This document shows, one piece after another, positions 47,061 to 57,354 of a stretch of 64,000 bases of DNA (positions within the stretch are counted from its first letter, which is position 1; each line of letters begins with the position of its first letter). The notes beneath the pieces are model-generated. The model searched no databases, was not told where the DNA came from, and saw nothing but the letters and a program-made list of their open reading frames with translations. Origin of the DNA: Malachius bipustulatus. Taxonomy: Eukaryota; Arthropoda; Insecta; Coleoptera; Melyridae. Both the position numbers and the translations under genes were made by a program. Location: positions 68,754,186 through 68,818,185 of the forward strand of contig OU342630.1 of NCBI GenBank assembly GCA_910589415.1, written 5' to 3'.

Positions 47061-48039
47061 CCGGACACTTCCTCTCAAAACCTCCGTCCATTTTTACAGC
47101 GCCCTCATGCAGGAACTGGGGACACTAAAGCTGTTTTTAAATACAAAGTTAGGTAACTTTTCACGGTTTTTGACAGCTGCAGTCAATCATAATTATTAAT
47201 AATTTGTCATTAGTAATTGAACGTTTTAGTTTCAAGTATAATTTCAATTTAAAGTTACTCTCAAAGCATTATATCAGCGGATAATTTTGTTGGGTGCCAG
47301 TTAAATAGGCATTTATAATGTACCGCTGTATTAAAGTGAACATATTATGTCTGGAAAATATGTGCTGTGTGCTGTGTGCGGTTGCTCCGACTATGGATTG
47401 TTAAGCATGTCCAGATCTTTCCACGGTATTCCAAGCAGGAATAAAGAATTATGTATAAAGTTAACTTTAGAAGACGCGTAAATAAACTTATTAATATTTT
47501 ATAACTATGCTGATGGAAATAGGAACAAGCAATAGGTTATAATAACATCGATGAGTGACGAAATTTTGAAAAAGTGTGGAGTGTCGAAGCCGATTTCTCA
47601 CCATATTATTTTGTACTGATCATTTCAAAGAGGAAAATTTTGTTAATCCAGCAAATAATAGACCTTTAAAACTGCAAGGAAGCACATTATTGGAATTGCG
47701 GCAAATAAAAGGCTCACACTTAGGTATATAGCGATTCAATCTTTTTGAAATATACCTACCTAAAGATATTAATAATATTGTGTGTAATAGTAGTGATTAT
47801 TGTTAATATAATAAACATATTGAAAACTTTGTTGTTTATTGTTGTATTATAATTCTTCGTCCCAATTTCCTCCGTCTATTCCGTCTAATTAATTTTAAGA
47901 GCTTTTTTTTTCAGCGTTGATATTTAAAACTCCCGCTATGTTTCACCAAATTTAATTTTTAGTGTCCCCAGTTCATGCTTGGCGGCGCTGCTAAAATGGA
48001 CGCAACCTGTTGCAATGCTATAGGTATAGGAGTGTCCGG
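47061..48039 (+). mobile_element. P-like element carrying a THAP-domain relic
   Basis: The left CCGGACACTTCC and the right inverse of CCGGACACTCCT are followed inward by a matched inverted block containing GTCCATTTT, GCAGCGCC and GAACTGGGGACACTAAA. The flanking 8-mers are TATTAATA (47053-47060) and TATTATTA (48040-48047), 7 of 8 identical, in line with the 8-bp duplication of P elements. The 979-bp interior includes a THAP relic, the DNA-binding domain of P-type transposases, on the plus strand. The remaining transposase is missing. Confidence 0.72.
47347..47724 (+). pseudogene. THAP zinc-finger fragment
   Basis: The frame from ATG 47347 reads MSGKYVLCAVCGCSDYGLLS followed by SRSFHGIPSRNKELC and then hits a stop at about 47479. 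The C-x2-C zinc ligands and the FHGIP block are THAP hallmarks. Further right, 47612-47720 encodes CTDHFKEENFVNPANNRPLK, the second zinc-ligand pair (C-x2-H) and the C-terminal THAP basic segment, ending near a possible GTATAT donor. A short intron or a deletion must separate the two halves. Without the rest of the transposase it is a relic. Confidence 0.7.
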
Positions 48040-48621
48040 TATTATTATTTTAGCGTATTTGGTTGAGTGTAAGTTGTTTCAACATGTTGGAAATAGTCTG
48101 AACGCATTGTTGACATCGAGAGATATGTGACATATTTCTGGATACGATTTAAGTTCATAGAAGTAATTATTATCATTTATTTGTCGCTGATTGTTCCAGG
48201 AGCATTCTTACTTGCAACTTTTACTTCCCACTTGGCGCATGTCCGCAACATACACGTTGACTGTGCTGAGCGTGAAATATTTACGCTCACAAAAATACTC
48301 AACAGTTGAACAACGGTTGTAAGTGAGCGGTATGTCTGAACGCAAGCGCTACCTCAACAACTCAACGGTTGACGTCAGGTGAACGTACCCAATGAAACAG
48401 GTGGACAAGTCGTTTGGACATTCTTAATAATTCTGTCCATCCACTTTCGATGTACGCAGTTAGGCTTACGCTACATGCAATTGTCTGTTGGTTCCACTTA
48501 AAACTGCTGTATCCTATCGAAAAGTCAATGTCTTATGATGACAGGCTCTAGCTGAAAAAATCTTTTATAATATATTTTCATTTTCATAAAATAATAATTT
48601 TTAAAACGATATGCCATATGC

Positions 48622-48949
48622 CTAGCCCGGTATGCTACTATTGGCGTCGAATTCTGTCGACTTCGCGCCTGTGACGTCACATTCGAGTAGTATTTCTGAC
48701 CTTTTACTCGATAATTCTTTATTTTGATACCATTTTTCATGTTATAATAATAATTATTATAGAATTCATTTTTCATAAAACTATTTCCTCTTAACAATTA
48801 GTGTCAATCAATCACAAAATCGGATTTCATAATTTTAAATTTGATAAAACTTGAATGCGATAAAATGAACATAAAATAAAATGAATCAGTAAATGAACAG
48901 CCTACTCGAGTCTGACGTCATATATGCGCAATAGCATACTGGGTTTAGG
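48622..48949. mobile_element. palindromic MITE with internal CRE motifs
   Basis: CCCGGTATGCTACTATTGGCG at about 48626 is inverted as CGCAATAGCATACTGGG at about 48928-48943. Both arms contain TGACGTCA (48672-48679, 48913-48920), followed by a CGAGTAG block. No coding sequence. Confidence 0.6.
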
Positions 48950-48964
48950 TGTATCGTGATTCGT

Positions 48965-50800
48965 GATTTTGGCAGCACACCGCAGAAGCCGATACACATA
49001 ATATACACGGTATGCCGATTGTTGTTACTATTTTGGTTTTTACTGCGCAATGACGTCACGTGGTTTTATTTTGACTAAGACGCTTAATGAAGAAATCTGC
49101 CCATTAGCCTAACGATCTATTAGCCTAATGAGAAAAGTTAACGATTTAAGTTGTCAAAACCTTTATAAGACGCTTAATAACCCGTTTGGACTTAATAGCC
49201 CGTTAAAAAGTTCATTAACCCGTTATAATACTCGCTGTTAGAGTAGGTATATATTAATTATCTACGAGTGATTCATAAAATGAACTTTTTTAGACGTTTC
49301 TTAGTTCATAAAATGTATGATTATCTTGAAGAGTGAAATAAAGTAGTTTGGGTTAAATAAAGTGCCGTAACGGTTCATTATTTAACGCTAAATCTGTCAC
49401 GTTAGTGTTAGTGCACGCTCGCCGACCGCCGAGTGCAAGTGCAAGTAGTGAGCGGAGAGCGGCTCAGTCGAGGCGTTCGCAACTAGCAACAACAACTGAA
49501 CACGAGGCGCTGAACGCTGAATTACATTGTATCCCGATTTATAATTACCATGCACCTATACTAGAGAAACGTCGCAGTTTATTAGCAGAGCGCCAGATCT
49601 ATGTACAATTATTAATATTTTGTGTTTTTCGTCGTTTATACCTAAAATGGATAACATTGTAGATGCTTCAATGAATGAAATATCTTCTACCCCAGAAGAA
49701 ATTATTTTTCAATCAAATGTGGCTATATAATTTATATATTTTATGTTTACATTTAATCATAAATGAAATATCTTCCGCACTAGAAGAAATTCTTATTCCA
49801 TCATATATGGCTGCACAAAATCTGTTAGGTACCTACCTCAAAAATCTAAAGAAGTGTATATTAAGCAATATGTCACCTTTATGAACTGACGTGATGAAAA
49901 AAGCGTTAACAGCTTCAAAGAAACGCTTACATATAAGATATTATGAATGCATTGGAAAGTTTTTTTTTATAATAATAAATTTTCGTTCTAATTTAAGTCA
50001 CTCGTAGATAAAATTTTGTATGCAACATATGCATAAAGTGCCTTTTTTTCACTTCTGGGATTGCCGCATTCGCCTGCGGCTCATGCGGTCAATCTTCCCA
50101 GTCGTGAAAAAAAGTACCACTTTATGCACTTGTTGCATAAATAACTATTAAACAACGTATGTTTCGGATGTATAATATATCAATATTATAATAATTTATA
50201 TTTTTAATATTAATTTTATTGTTAACAATTTTCTATTTTATTTTCCAAAAAGTATTGTTAAATTTACTTAAAATGGAAATAAACGTTATTTATTATTATT
50301 ATTATTATTTGCGGCGAGGCTGTTTATCAAATAAATGTCAAATTATATTGCTTCCATCCCTTTTTGTTTGTGGTTTTCTTTGTGCTAGATCTATTATAGA
50401 AAAAATTTATTTTGTTTTCGAAAAAAGTAAAATGAAATTTTTACAAATTTTTTAAATATTATATTGATTTTTGATTTTCATGATTTTTTTTGTACCAAAC
50501 AACATAAAAAACAATATGGCGGCTAAACAAAAATAAAAGTTGACTATGAAAACTCTGGGATTTAGTTGGCCTTGAAAATATTTAAAACGTTAAATGGATA
50601 GCTGTTGCCGACTTATGCAAGCCTACAAAGAATTACTAATTTTTTCCTGACAATAAAAAAGATATGAGAAATCTCATGTGTAATCTTAGAACCACGTGAC
50701 GTCAGAAGACCGGAACGCAACCTGCGCGACATCGTCTATCGGCATCGGCATTCGGCATGGCCTACCGTGTGTATGTGGTGTACTGCTGGTGTCTGGTGTG
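48965..50800. mobile_element. larger inverted-repeat unit, ends poorly preserved
   Basis: GCGCAATGACGTCACGTGG (about 49045-49063) is inverted at about 50692-50708, and GGCAGCACACCGCAGAAG / ACACGGTATGCCGAT (48965-49020) finds imperfect inverted partners at 50745-50800. Inside are a GC-richer patch (49390-49640), a small 27-residue frame MDNIVDASMNEISSTPEE at 49648 with a divergent repeat of itself at about 49765-49810, and a hairpin element (50019-50143). Possibly a degraded transposon; not certain. Confidence 0.45.
50019..50143. mobile_element. hairpin MITE, 125 bp
   Basis: TATGCAACATATGCATAAAG at the left and TTTATGCACTTGTTGCATAA at the right form the base of a nearly complete hairpin that continues through TTTTTTTCAC and CTGGGA/TCCCAG blocks to a loop near GCCTGCGGC. 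The A-tract arms and the terminal TGCAT are typical for miniature elements. Confidence 0.65.
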
Positions 50801-51913
50801 TATCGTGCGCAGAAGTACAATGACGATTCGACTTCAGTTACAATTTCAAGGACAATTTATTTTATAACACAATTGACAAGGTGGCAGTTAAAATGGCAGT
50901 AGTGAATGACGTATAATAAGATTTTGAAACTTGAAAGTTCTAATCAAAAAAAGAAGTTCGATAGACAAAACAGTCGTTTTTCTTCGGAAATTATCAAAGC
51001 CAAAGCAAAGCACTAATGCAGACTAATGCTAATAAAGCAGTGAGTAAAGTACAGCAGAACCAAAAAGAGAAAAAATAGAAAAGGATTTTTTGATGGTGCC
51101 AATAATTATATTTTTACTATAGCACTGAAGCAGCTATGATCGTTTAACAAGGTAAATTAATCCATTTTCACCCAAATGGTCGTATTTGAAATGAAATTAT
51201 TTACCTTCTAGGTTTGAGGTTCTCGTCATATTTTTCGTTTGTGTGTACTGCTAAATGTGACTTTACACTTATAACAAACAGTGGGTGTCTTTCATGGACC
51301 CAGTTAACTTATTTTTTATAGACCCTAAGATTTAATACAATCATTGGTCTATTTTGCAAATTGAAATTACCCCCTTAGGATATTTTTTTTTACTAAAACG
51401 AGTTTGCTGCATGTTAACCCATTTTCTTGATCACCTTGAATTATTGTGTTCTTTTTCGTTTATATTATTGATGGGTGCTCAAAGTCGATTTTAAAAACTT
51501 TAAAAGGGAGTGATAGATTAAACCCCTCGATCTTTTATAATTTAGGTATGAAAAAAACCTATAAAATAAGTGATTGCTCTCCTAAAATTAACATGAGGTG
51601 AGGTGATTCTCTACCTCACTCAAGGTTTTAAAACTTAATACCTACCACCTACCTGTGTAAAGTCACCTTTTATGCTTATTAAATTAGCATTTCTGCTTTT
51701 AATTTATTATAATTCTCAGCTTTCTGTATAAATTGTAATAATTATGCATTTCAATTCAAATTATTAAATTTCAACCTCTGGTCAGGGGTCGAACCTGTGA
51801 AACTGGTTCTGATTCTAGTTACTTTTGAAACTGCAAGTTCGCAAACTCCAATACCTAATATCTTTATGAATAATAATTGTTCTAAATCTTTGATATTGTT
51901 TTATAGAAATATA

Positions 51914-52211
51914 GTAGAGTTTCCCTAATCCGGCACTTCAGTAGGTACACATCGCCACGTCCAGTTGTCCGGCACTCTAACGCCACCACACCGCCCCACC
52001 CGTTTCTGTCTTCCCGTGCCATCTCCACCACCGCCGCCACTACGCCCTTCCAGCTCCTTTCTTCCTCGGTGTGAACTAAAACTTGCTCACGTTGATGCCT
52101 TTAATCTTTTTTTAATTAACCATGAATCACCCCATATAATCCAGTAATCTGAATGTTCCAATAATCAGGCACCTAATGGTCTTTAATAGTGCCAGATTAG
52201 TGAGACTCTAC
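51914..52211. mobile_element. pogo/jerky-type MITE
   Basis: The left end GTAGAGTTTCCCTAATCCGG and the right end inverse GTAGAGTCTCACTAATCTGG are the TIR type of pogo/Tigger/jerky elements (Tc1/mariner superfamily), with inverted partners through GGCAC. A proline/serine-rich frame at 51965-52147 is within it and looks like noise. A single related end is near 970. Confidence 0.65.
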
Positions 52212-52329
52212 ATTGAAAACATGTATGTAATTGTAAATTAAAAAAATAATCATCACAAACTGAACATTAAGGTTATTGACAGACATGTGCAATTATTATT
52301 AATGCAATATTTGAGATTTATTGGGATTC

Positions 52330-53892
52330 AGGTTCTAATTCAAAATTCAACTTGCCACTATAAGTTCTTTGCAGAACGAATTAGGAAACTTTCACACAGC
52401 ATGTGAGGTGAAACTGAAGACATGGATGGCACCACACATACTATGCGAAGTTTGGAACGAATATATATTTAGTATTTTAGTATTATTTAGTCTTAGATCA
52501 TACTTGACCAATCGTAAACAGCATGTAAGGTACAGTAACTATGTTTCAAGAACTTTTATACCTACCTCTGGAGTTCCTCAGGGCTCAAAGCTCGGGCCTC
52601 TATTATTTCTGCTATTTATTGACGACATCAAATATGTAATAGCTTGCTAAAAATTGCTTTATGCAGATGATCTGAAACTTTTCACGTCAGTAGAGTCTTT
52701 GAAAGATTGCCTTGAGTTGCAGATAAACCTTAACTCCCTTAGCCAGTGGTGCACTGTTAACAGGCTATCTCTTAACATCTCAAAGTGTAATGTCATGTCT
52801 TTTACAAGAAAGAAGATGTCTCTCACACATGACTATTCTATCGGTGATGTAGTTTTGAATAGGCTGGAAAGTATAAAGGATCTGGGAGTAATATTCGATA
52901 GACGTATGTCTTTCGTTGAACATATTTGCGCTACTATAGTAGGGGCTTACAAAACATACGGTTACATTTATAGAAACTGTCGTGAATTTACTAATGAACA
53001 GATCCAAAGAAAGTTTCTTAAAAATATATCATTTATTATTGATGGTGTCTACCCTCCTAGAGGTTTTGATCAGGAAATTCTCCTATCCAGATTTGGAGTG
53101 CGTTCGTTGGAGCTTAGACGAGTTGTTGTTGTTGTTCGGTTTTTATTCAACCTCCTGCACAATTTTATAGATTGTCCATATTTGTTGGGCAAACTCTCGT
53201 TTCTGGTCCCTCGAATTAACTCTAGAGTTCCTCTTTATTTTACTGTCCGCACTCTAACTCTAATGTTTTAGTTAAGTCTCCAGTTTCTCTTATGTGTAAA
53301 TATGCCAATAGTATCTCACAATTTTGCGATCTTAACTTTGACAATTTAAACAGAGTGGTAACCATTGTCTCTGAAGTGCATACCTAGTTTAGATAAGTAC
53401 TAATATTTTTAAAATTTGTTTTCTTTATAATGAATTACTGTTTTAATTTTAAACTTCATTTAGTGCAATTGAAAACATTATTTCGATTTTTTTTTAAGTG
53501 ATTATTCTGTTGGGTAGGTTGAAATATTTCGGAGAATTTCATTGTTAATTTTGTACTTTTTTTTACCGTATTTAATTAGATTTACTCTTTAATTTCTTTA
53601 GGCATTGATTAGTTTCCTGTAATTGGGTGTATTGTTACCTGTTGGAAACAAATAAAGATTATTATTATTATTATTATTTAGTCTTCCGGTGTCCGGTGGT
53701 TGTAGTGACTTGTAATTTCATGATTAGCAGGCAACCAGAGAAACAAATGCGTGCTCCCTGTGCTCCGTACCAAAACGGTACATTCCATGTCTTCAGTTTT
53801 ATGTTTCACCCCACAAGCTGTGTGAAAGTTTTCTAATTCGTTCTGCAAAGAAACTATAAGTGGTGAGGTGAATTAGAACCTAAATTCCAAGA
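52330..53892. mobile_element. palindromic element interrupted by a retrotransposon
   Basis: Arm 1 (about 52330-52435), with GCAGAACGAATTAGGAAAC and TTTCACACAGC, recurs inverted as arm 2 (about 53750-53892). Between them a reverse-transcriptase element has inserted, with target-site duplications (see 52495-53671). Arm 2 contains a further palindrome, GTACCAAAACGGTAC. The element itself carries no gene. Confidence 0.7.
52495..53671 (+). mobile_element. 5'-truncated CR1/Jockey-like reverse transcriptase copy
   Basis: The insertion starts inside the palm domain: SYLTNRKQHVRYSNY, then GVPQGSKLGPLLFLLFIDDI, the catalytic LLYADDLKLF and the downstream TVNRLSLNISKCNVM and LGVIFDRRM blocks. A stop (TAA at 52648-52650) separates the two catalytic halves, and a deletion shortens the thumb after RKFLKN. 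The 3' end is AATAAAG followed by an ATT run. TATTATTTAGTCTT (52481-52494) recurs at the right end as TTATTATTTAGTCTT (to 53685), a target duplication merged with the tail. A similar 3' end is at 41221-41298. Confidence 0.85.
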
Positions 53893-53924
53893 AAATCTCT
53901 AAAATAGTACCTACATTATACAGG

Positions 53925-54935
53925 TGTTCCTAAATACCAGGTTCATACGAAAGGAGGTGATTCTTTGGCTTATTTTATGCCTAAAAGTTCATATAAACAT
54001 AGGTCCGCAACCACTTCGTTATCGATCTACAAGTGTTGAAATTATTATTTTTTTTTATTTGTACAGTGTCTCTTTCAACTCGAACTTCAAGGGAAAGGTT
54101 ACAAATTTCGAGTTAACGAATCTTTGACTTATCAAGGACTTCAAGATAAGAAGTTCTTAAACTGTCAAATTCGACTTATAATGATTTATTTCAATTTTAT
54201 TACGAGATAAAGAGTGTTGGGGACAGAATTTCGATTTGCAAAGGCCGCAAAGCTTACATAGGTATTGCTTCTTCGAGATCTAGAGTCCGCTAGGTTTGTA
54301 GTTTGAGTTACAGAGCGTGATATGTGTGAATGCAGAAAAGTCATATTCAGTTCGAGTTACAGTGTCTAAATAATTCGAGTTAAATGTTTTTTTTTTACTT
54401 CAACGGAAGGGAATAATTAATTTCTTTGTCTTAAAGAGGATTTAGAGTTAACAGGGTTCGAGTTAAAGAGACTCCACTGTAGTTCCTGCAGTTTTTTTTT
54501 TTTTTTTTTTAGATATTTAGCTCAAATTTGGAATAAAGTAATCTTTGTAAATACATCTTTGGGCATGACAAAATTTGTCATGCCCAACCATTTAATGGTT
54601 GTCATCCAGGGAGATATTTGTCCCTGAATTTTCCCTATTTCGTCCCCATTTCTCCCCCTGAACTTTTTCCTTATTCGCCACTGGTAGATTCTAAAATACA
54701 ATGTGAATTTTCTGTTATATTTAGGAACTTTTTTACCTAATAAAGTTTTTTGGCATCTGCAACCATTTTCAAGAAAAAAGAAACAATTTCCTCAAATTGT
54801 TTAGACGAAATTAATTTTATTTTAAATGGTAAAACAAGCTCTGTTTTTTTTTTTTTTTATAGTTTCCTATTTCCATTAATTTTGACAGTTTGGTCGGCAC
54901 TGCCTGTTGAAAATCAAAACTGGGATGACCCTGTG
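53925..54935. repeat. dispersed repeat interrupted by a pogo-type element
   Basis: The left border ACAGGTGTTCC and the right GGGATGACCCTGTG are weak inverted ends. Blocks inside match 7140-7745 (AAAGGAGGTGATTCTTT, TTTAGCTCAAATTTGGAATA, CCCCCTGAACTTTTT, TTTTGACAGTTT). The two halves are separated by the 54064-54479 element, so the insertion is younger than the repeat. Confidence 0.5.
54064..54479. mobile_element. 416-bp pogo/Tc1-type MITE
   Basis: The ends are CAGTGTCTCTTTCAACTCGA and the inverse of CAGTGGAGTCTCTTTAACTC, with TA on both outer sides. Inside are several TTCGAGTTA/TAACTCGA copies in both orientations, that is, subterminal repeats resembling transposase-binding sites. Confidence 0.75.
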
Positions 54936-55929
54936 TGACTAAGAAACTATTTGACTAAAGTTTGACTAACTTCAAGGAGCTATGAAGAAAAAAAAACGAA
55001 AAATCTTCAAATTTCAATTCAACAACCTCAATAAATTATTATTAATGTCCACTCAGATTAGTCCAAAACTTCCCAATAATTTAAATCTTGAAACAACTTG
55101 AGCCATTCGATAAATCTTAAGGTCTCATGAAGATCTATTCCATTTTGTGGAGTTCAGATTTGCTGCATTTTTTGCGGCAACTTACATGGAAAAATTATGG
55201 AAAAAATCAAGTTTTCCGGAATAAATGTCTTGAATGTGACTCAATGAAGCCACCTGCAGAAAGTTTCGACAGAACCTATTTCGTTGACAATTTCTCCACA
55301 AAAAAATCCGAGGAGGCCATAAATGAAAAATTGATGGTTCATAAGTTTTTGCAACAAAATTTTCAACAACAAACAATTTCCAGAAACAATGGTGCCCGAT
55401 TATTTATAGTTTTTTTGAATAATTCGATGTTTTATGATTTTTGATTAAGTGTTACTCACCATTGATAACAGAATTATTGTTAAAATATTTTAGTAAAATT
55501 AAACCCAAACACATTAGTCACTGAAAACTTTAATGGAATTTTATGAATAATGAACAACAATTTTATTATAAACCATTATAAACTTTTCATATAATGGCCT
55601 TGGGAATGTTTTATACAACTTAATTGCCTCAAAGAAGGTCTGGTGAAAATTTCTGGCAGGTTACTTCATTTTTCCATAATTGGAACATGCGCCTAAAAAC
55701 CTGATATTTTTATTAATTTTTGCAAATTAAATTGTTGATAAATTAAACAAGCCTCAAATCTGAACTCGGCAATCTGAACGGAGCCCTACTTTATCAAATG
55801 GCGTAATTCGTTTCCAGTTTTAAATTATTCGGAACTTCATGACATGACTAATTTGACTAGACTATTATGTCCTCACAATCAAGGCTGAATACTAATTTGA
55901 ATAGACTAATAAGACATTATTTGAACATA

Positions 55930-56185
55930 CATGGTGAGTCAGGTTTTGCTAGCAGGATTTTACCAGTTGACAGAACACCTTTTTTAAGGAATAAAAGTAC
56001 TTATTAACATAATATGTCCTGACAAGCTTAGAAAAATTGATACAGTGTGTTGAATAGTTTTTTTTTTCATTTTCAGCAGATAAATTGGGCTGAAACTTTT
56101 CAATACATTAATTTTAAATCAAAAGTGGCTTAAAAAAGGTTTTCTATAAACTGGTGAAATCCTGCTACAAAAACCTGACTCACCC
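55930..56185. mobile_element. short relative of the 40.5-kb inverted-repeat element
   Basis: The ends CATGGTGAGTCAGGTTTTGC and the inverse of AGGGTGAGTCAGGTTTTTGT match the 40539-41074 family, with TA outside. The inner pair GCAGGATTT(C/T)ACCAG completes the arms. No coding sequence. Confidence 0.7.
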
Positions 56186-56357
56186 TAATGGCTCTCTTAA
56201 GACGGCTTTACATTTACGAGTGACTCGTATACGAGTTAGACAATCGTATACGATTTCGTATGTGTAAACAGTAGCTCGTAGGTCGTATACGTGTTAGTTT
56301 CAAAGTTGAGAGGGATCCGAGTAGTGGTACGAGTGAAATGTTTTTTTATAATTTAAA

Positions 56358-56859
56358 ATGGCGGCAAATAAACTGTCTACGGATGATCTTGATCAATTCA
56401 TTGATCTTTATTATGGTATGACCTGTTTATGGGATGTCAGATTAAAAGAACATAAAGACCTAAGTGCTAGGAACAAAGCATACGCAACAATAGCGGATAT
56501 TTTAAATTTGCCAGTAGAAGCTGTGAAGAAAAAAAATATTTTTTCTTCAATTCCAACAACACCTCTTAACTGCAGGGATAAAAAGGGGGTCACAGCAGTC
56601 GTTAAGTTATGTCAGAGGCCCTTGAGGCTACTTGAAAACTTCTGACACTTGGGCTTTACCACAGCCATACGATATTTATTTATTTTTATTTAACTGCAGG
56701 GAATTTTTAACCCAAACTATCCTTTTTCTATTAACATCTTCACGTTTTTCTTTTCCCTTCATCAATAACACCAAAATACCTAGCATAGCAACTCGCTTTC
56801 TTTTATTCGGCGCCATGTTCGAACGGCTTTATCGCATACGATCCCGAATAGCAATATAA
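56358..56859 (+). pseudogene. MADF/Myb-like DNA-binding protein, interrupted
   Basis: From ATG 56358 the frame reads MAANKLSTDDLDQFIDLYYG, then TCLWDVRLKEHKDLSARNKA and YATIADILNLPVEAVKKK. The W..R...Y/K spacing and the LN(L/M)P helix show a MADF (SANT-like) domain, as in the accessory protein of PIF/Harbinger elements. The frame is broken at 56579 by a 111-bp retroposon. The codons after the second target copy continue in a frame that has lost recognisable MADF similarity and closes at 56859. No transposase follows. Confidence 0.75.
56579..56689 (+). mobile_element. 111-bp retroposon, 13-bp target duplication
   Basis: TTAACTGCAGGGA is an exact direct repeat at 56566-56578 and 56690-56702. 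The insert runs from TAAAAAGGGGGTCACAGC to an ATATTTATTTATTTTTAT tail. A second copy in vimar intron 1 (25951-26071) shares nearly the whole sequence. The A/T-rich 3' tail and the long, variable duplication fit LINE-type target-primed insertion. Confidence 0.85.
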
Positions 56860-57099
56860 ATAGAACTCGTACGCCTATACGAGTGTTCGTATACGAGTCA
56901 CTCGTAAGTGTAAAGCCGTCTTAAGAGCCGATGCTATTATAAAATTTCTGAACGATCTTTTATTGTATTTTACAGTTTCAATTTGTTGTGGTTGACATGG
57001 CAGCTGGTTTTAAAATTTGTTGTTGATTTTGAGATGTTGAAATTATTATTAATAATTTCTGTAATTGATAATGTAAAGATATATTTTCATTATTTACAG

Positions 57100-57274
57100 T
57101 TTGCGGTAACTTGAGGAATGGCAGAACCATGTCCATCTAACGAAAACAACTTAGACGACTTATCGAATATTAACAGAGACTCGGAACTTCCAAGACAAGA
57201 CTGCTCATGTACAAGCCCTAGTCCAACTGAAACTGTTTGCTTAGATTCTATATTGTGTTCGGATAATGCTCCAG
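57100..57274 (+). CDS. ago: archipelago / FBXW7 exon with start codon
   Basis: A TTTACAG acceptor ends at 57099, so at least one upstream non-coding exon exists. The ATG is at 57118. The exon encodes residues 1-52 (MAEPCPSNENNLDDLSNINR..., serine-rich, CLDSILCSDNAP) and ends in phase 1 at GTATGT. This N-terminal segment is poorly conserved between species, and the assignment rests on the continuous frame into the next exons. Vertebrate FBXW7 has alternative N-terminal exons, so other isoform starts could lie outside. Confidence 0.72.
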
Positions 57275-57354
57275 GTATGTTTTACATAATCTTATTATTA
57301 TTACTGTAATTCTTGATTGTTTTTTGTTAATTAATTCATGTACTTTTCTCAATA

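Larger units (their letters stand above)
46986..48391. mobile_element. inverted-repeat element split by a THAP element
   Basis: The end TGGGTACGTTCACCTGACGT at 46986 is repeated inverted at the right (ending 48391), about 30 bases with one mismatch, and each arm carries TGACGTCA (47000-47007, 48370-48377). Removing the inner element (47061-48039) leaves about 430 bp without coding sequence. The direct target duplication is short or lost; AAT occurs on both sides if the terminal T is excluded. Confidence 0.7.
56201..56920. mobile_element. TTAA-flanked transposon with MADF-domain gene
   Basis: GACGGCTTTACATTTACGAG and its near-exact inverse form the ends, which continue with TGACTCGTATACGAG and scattered TACGAG/CTCGTA copies as subterminal repeats. 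TTAA is present just outside each end (56197-56200, 56921-56924). TTAA is the piggyBac target, but MADF proteins are typical of PIF/Harbinger elements, so the class is uncertain. The MADF frame was split by the 56579-56689 retroposon. Length without that insert is about 600 bp. Confidence 0.7.
43015..57099. other. intergenic region, nested transposons; no intact gene
   Basis: Fourteen kilobases between the zinc-finger gene and archipelago. Recognised elements are listed individually. Unassigned stretches are 43.6-44.3 kb (a GC-richer 80-residue frame at 43967-44209 without known motifs), 45.6-46.9 kb (AT-rich), 50.8-51.9 kb (AT-rich) and 54.95-55.9 kb (AT-rich). The 5' non-coding exon and promoter of archipelago are probably in the right part of this region, because an acceptor site lies just before its ATG. 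Confidence 0.6.

Noticed and set aside
51965..52147. Proline-rich 60-residue frame
   Set aside because: Lies inside a pogo-type MITE and has no conserved features.
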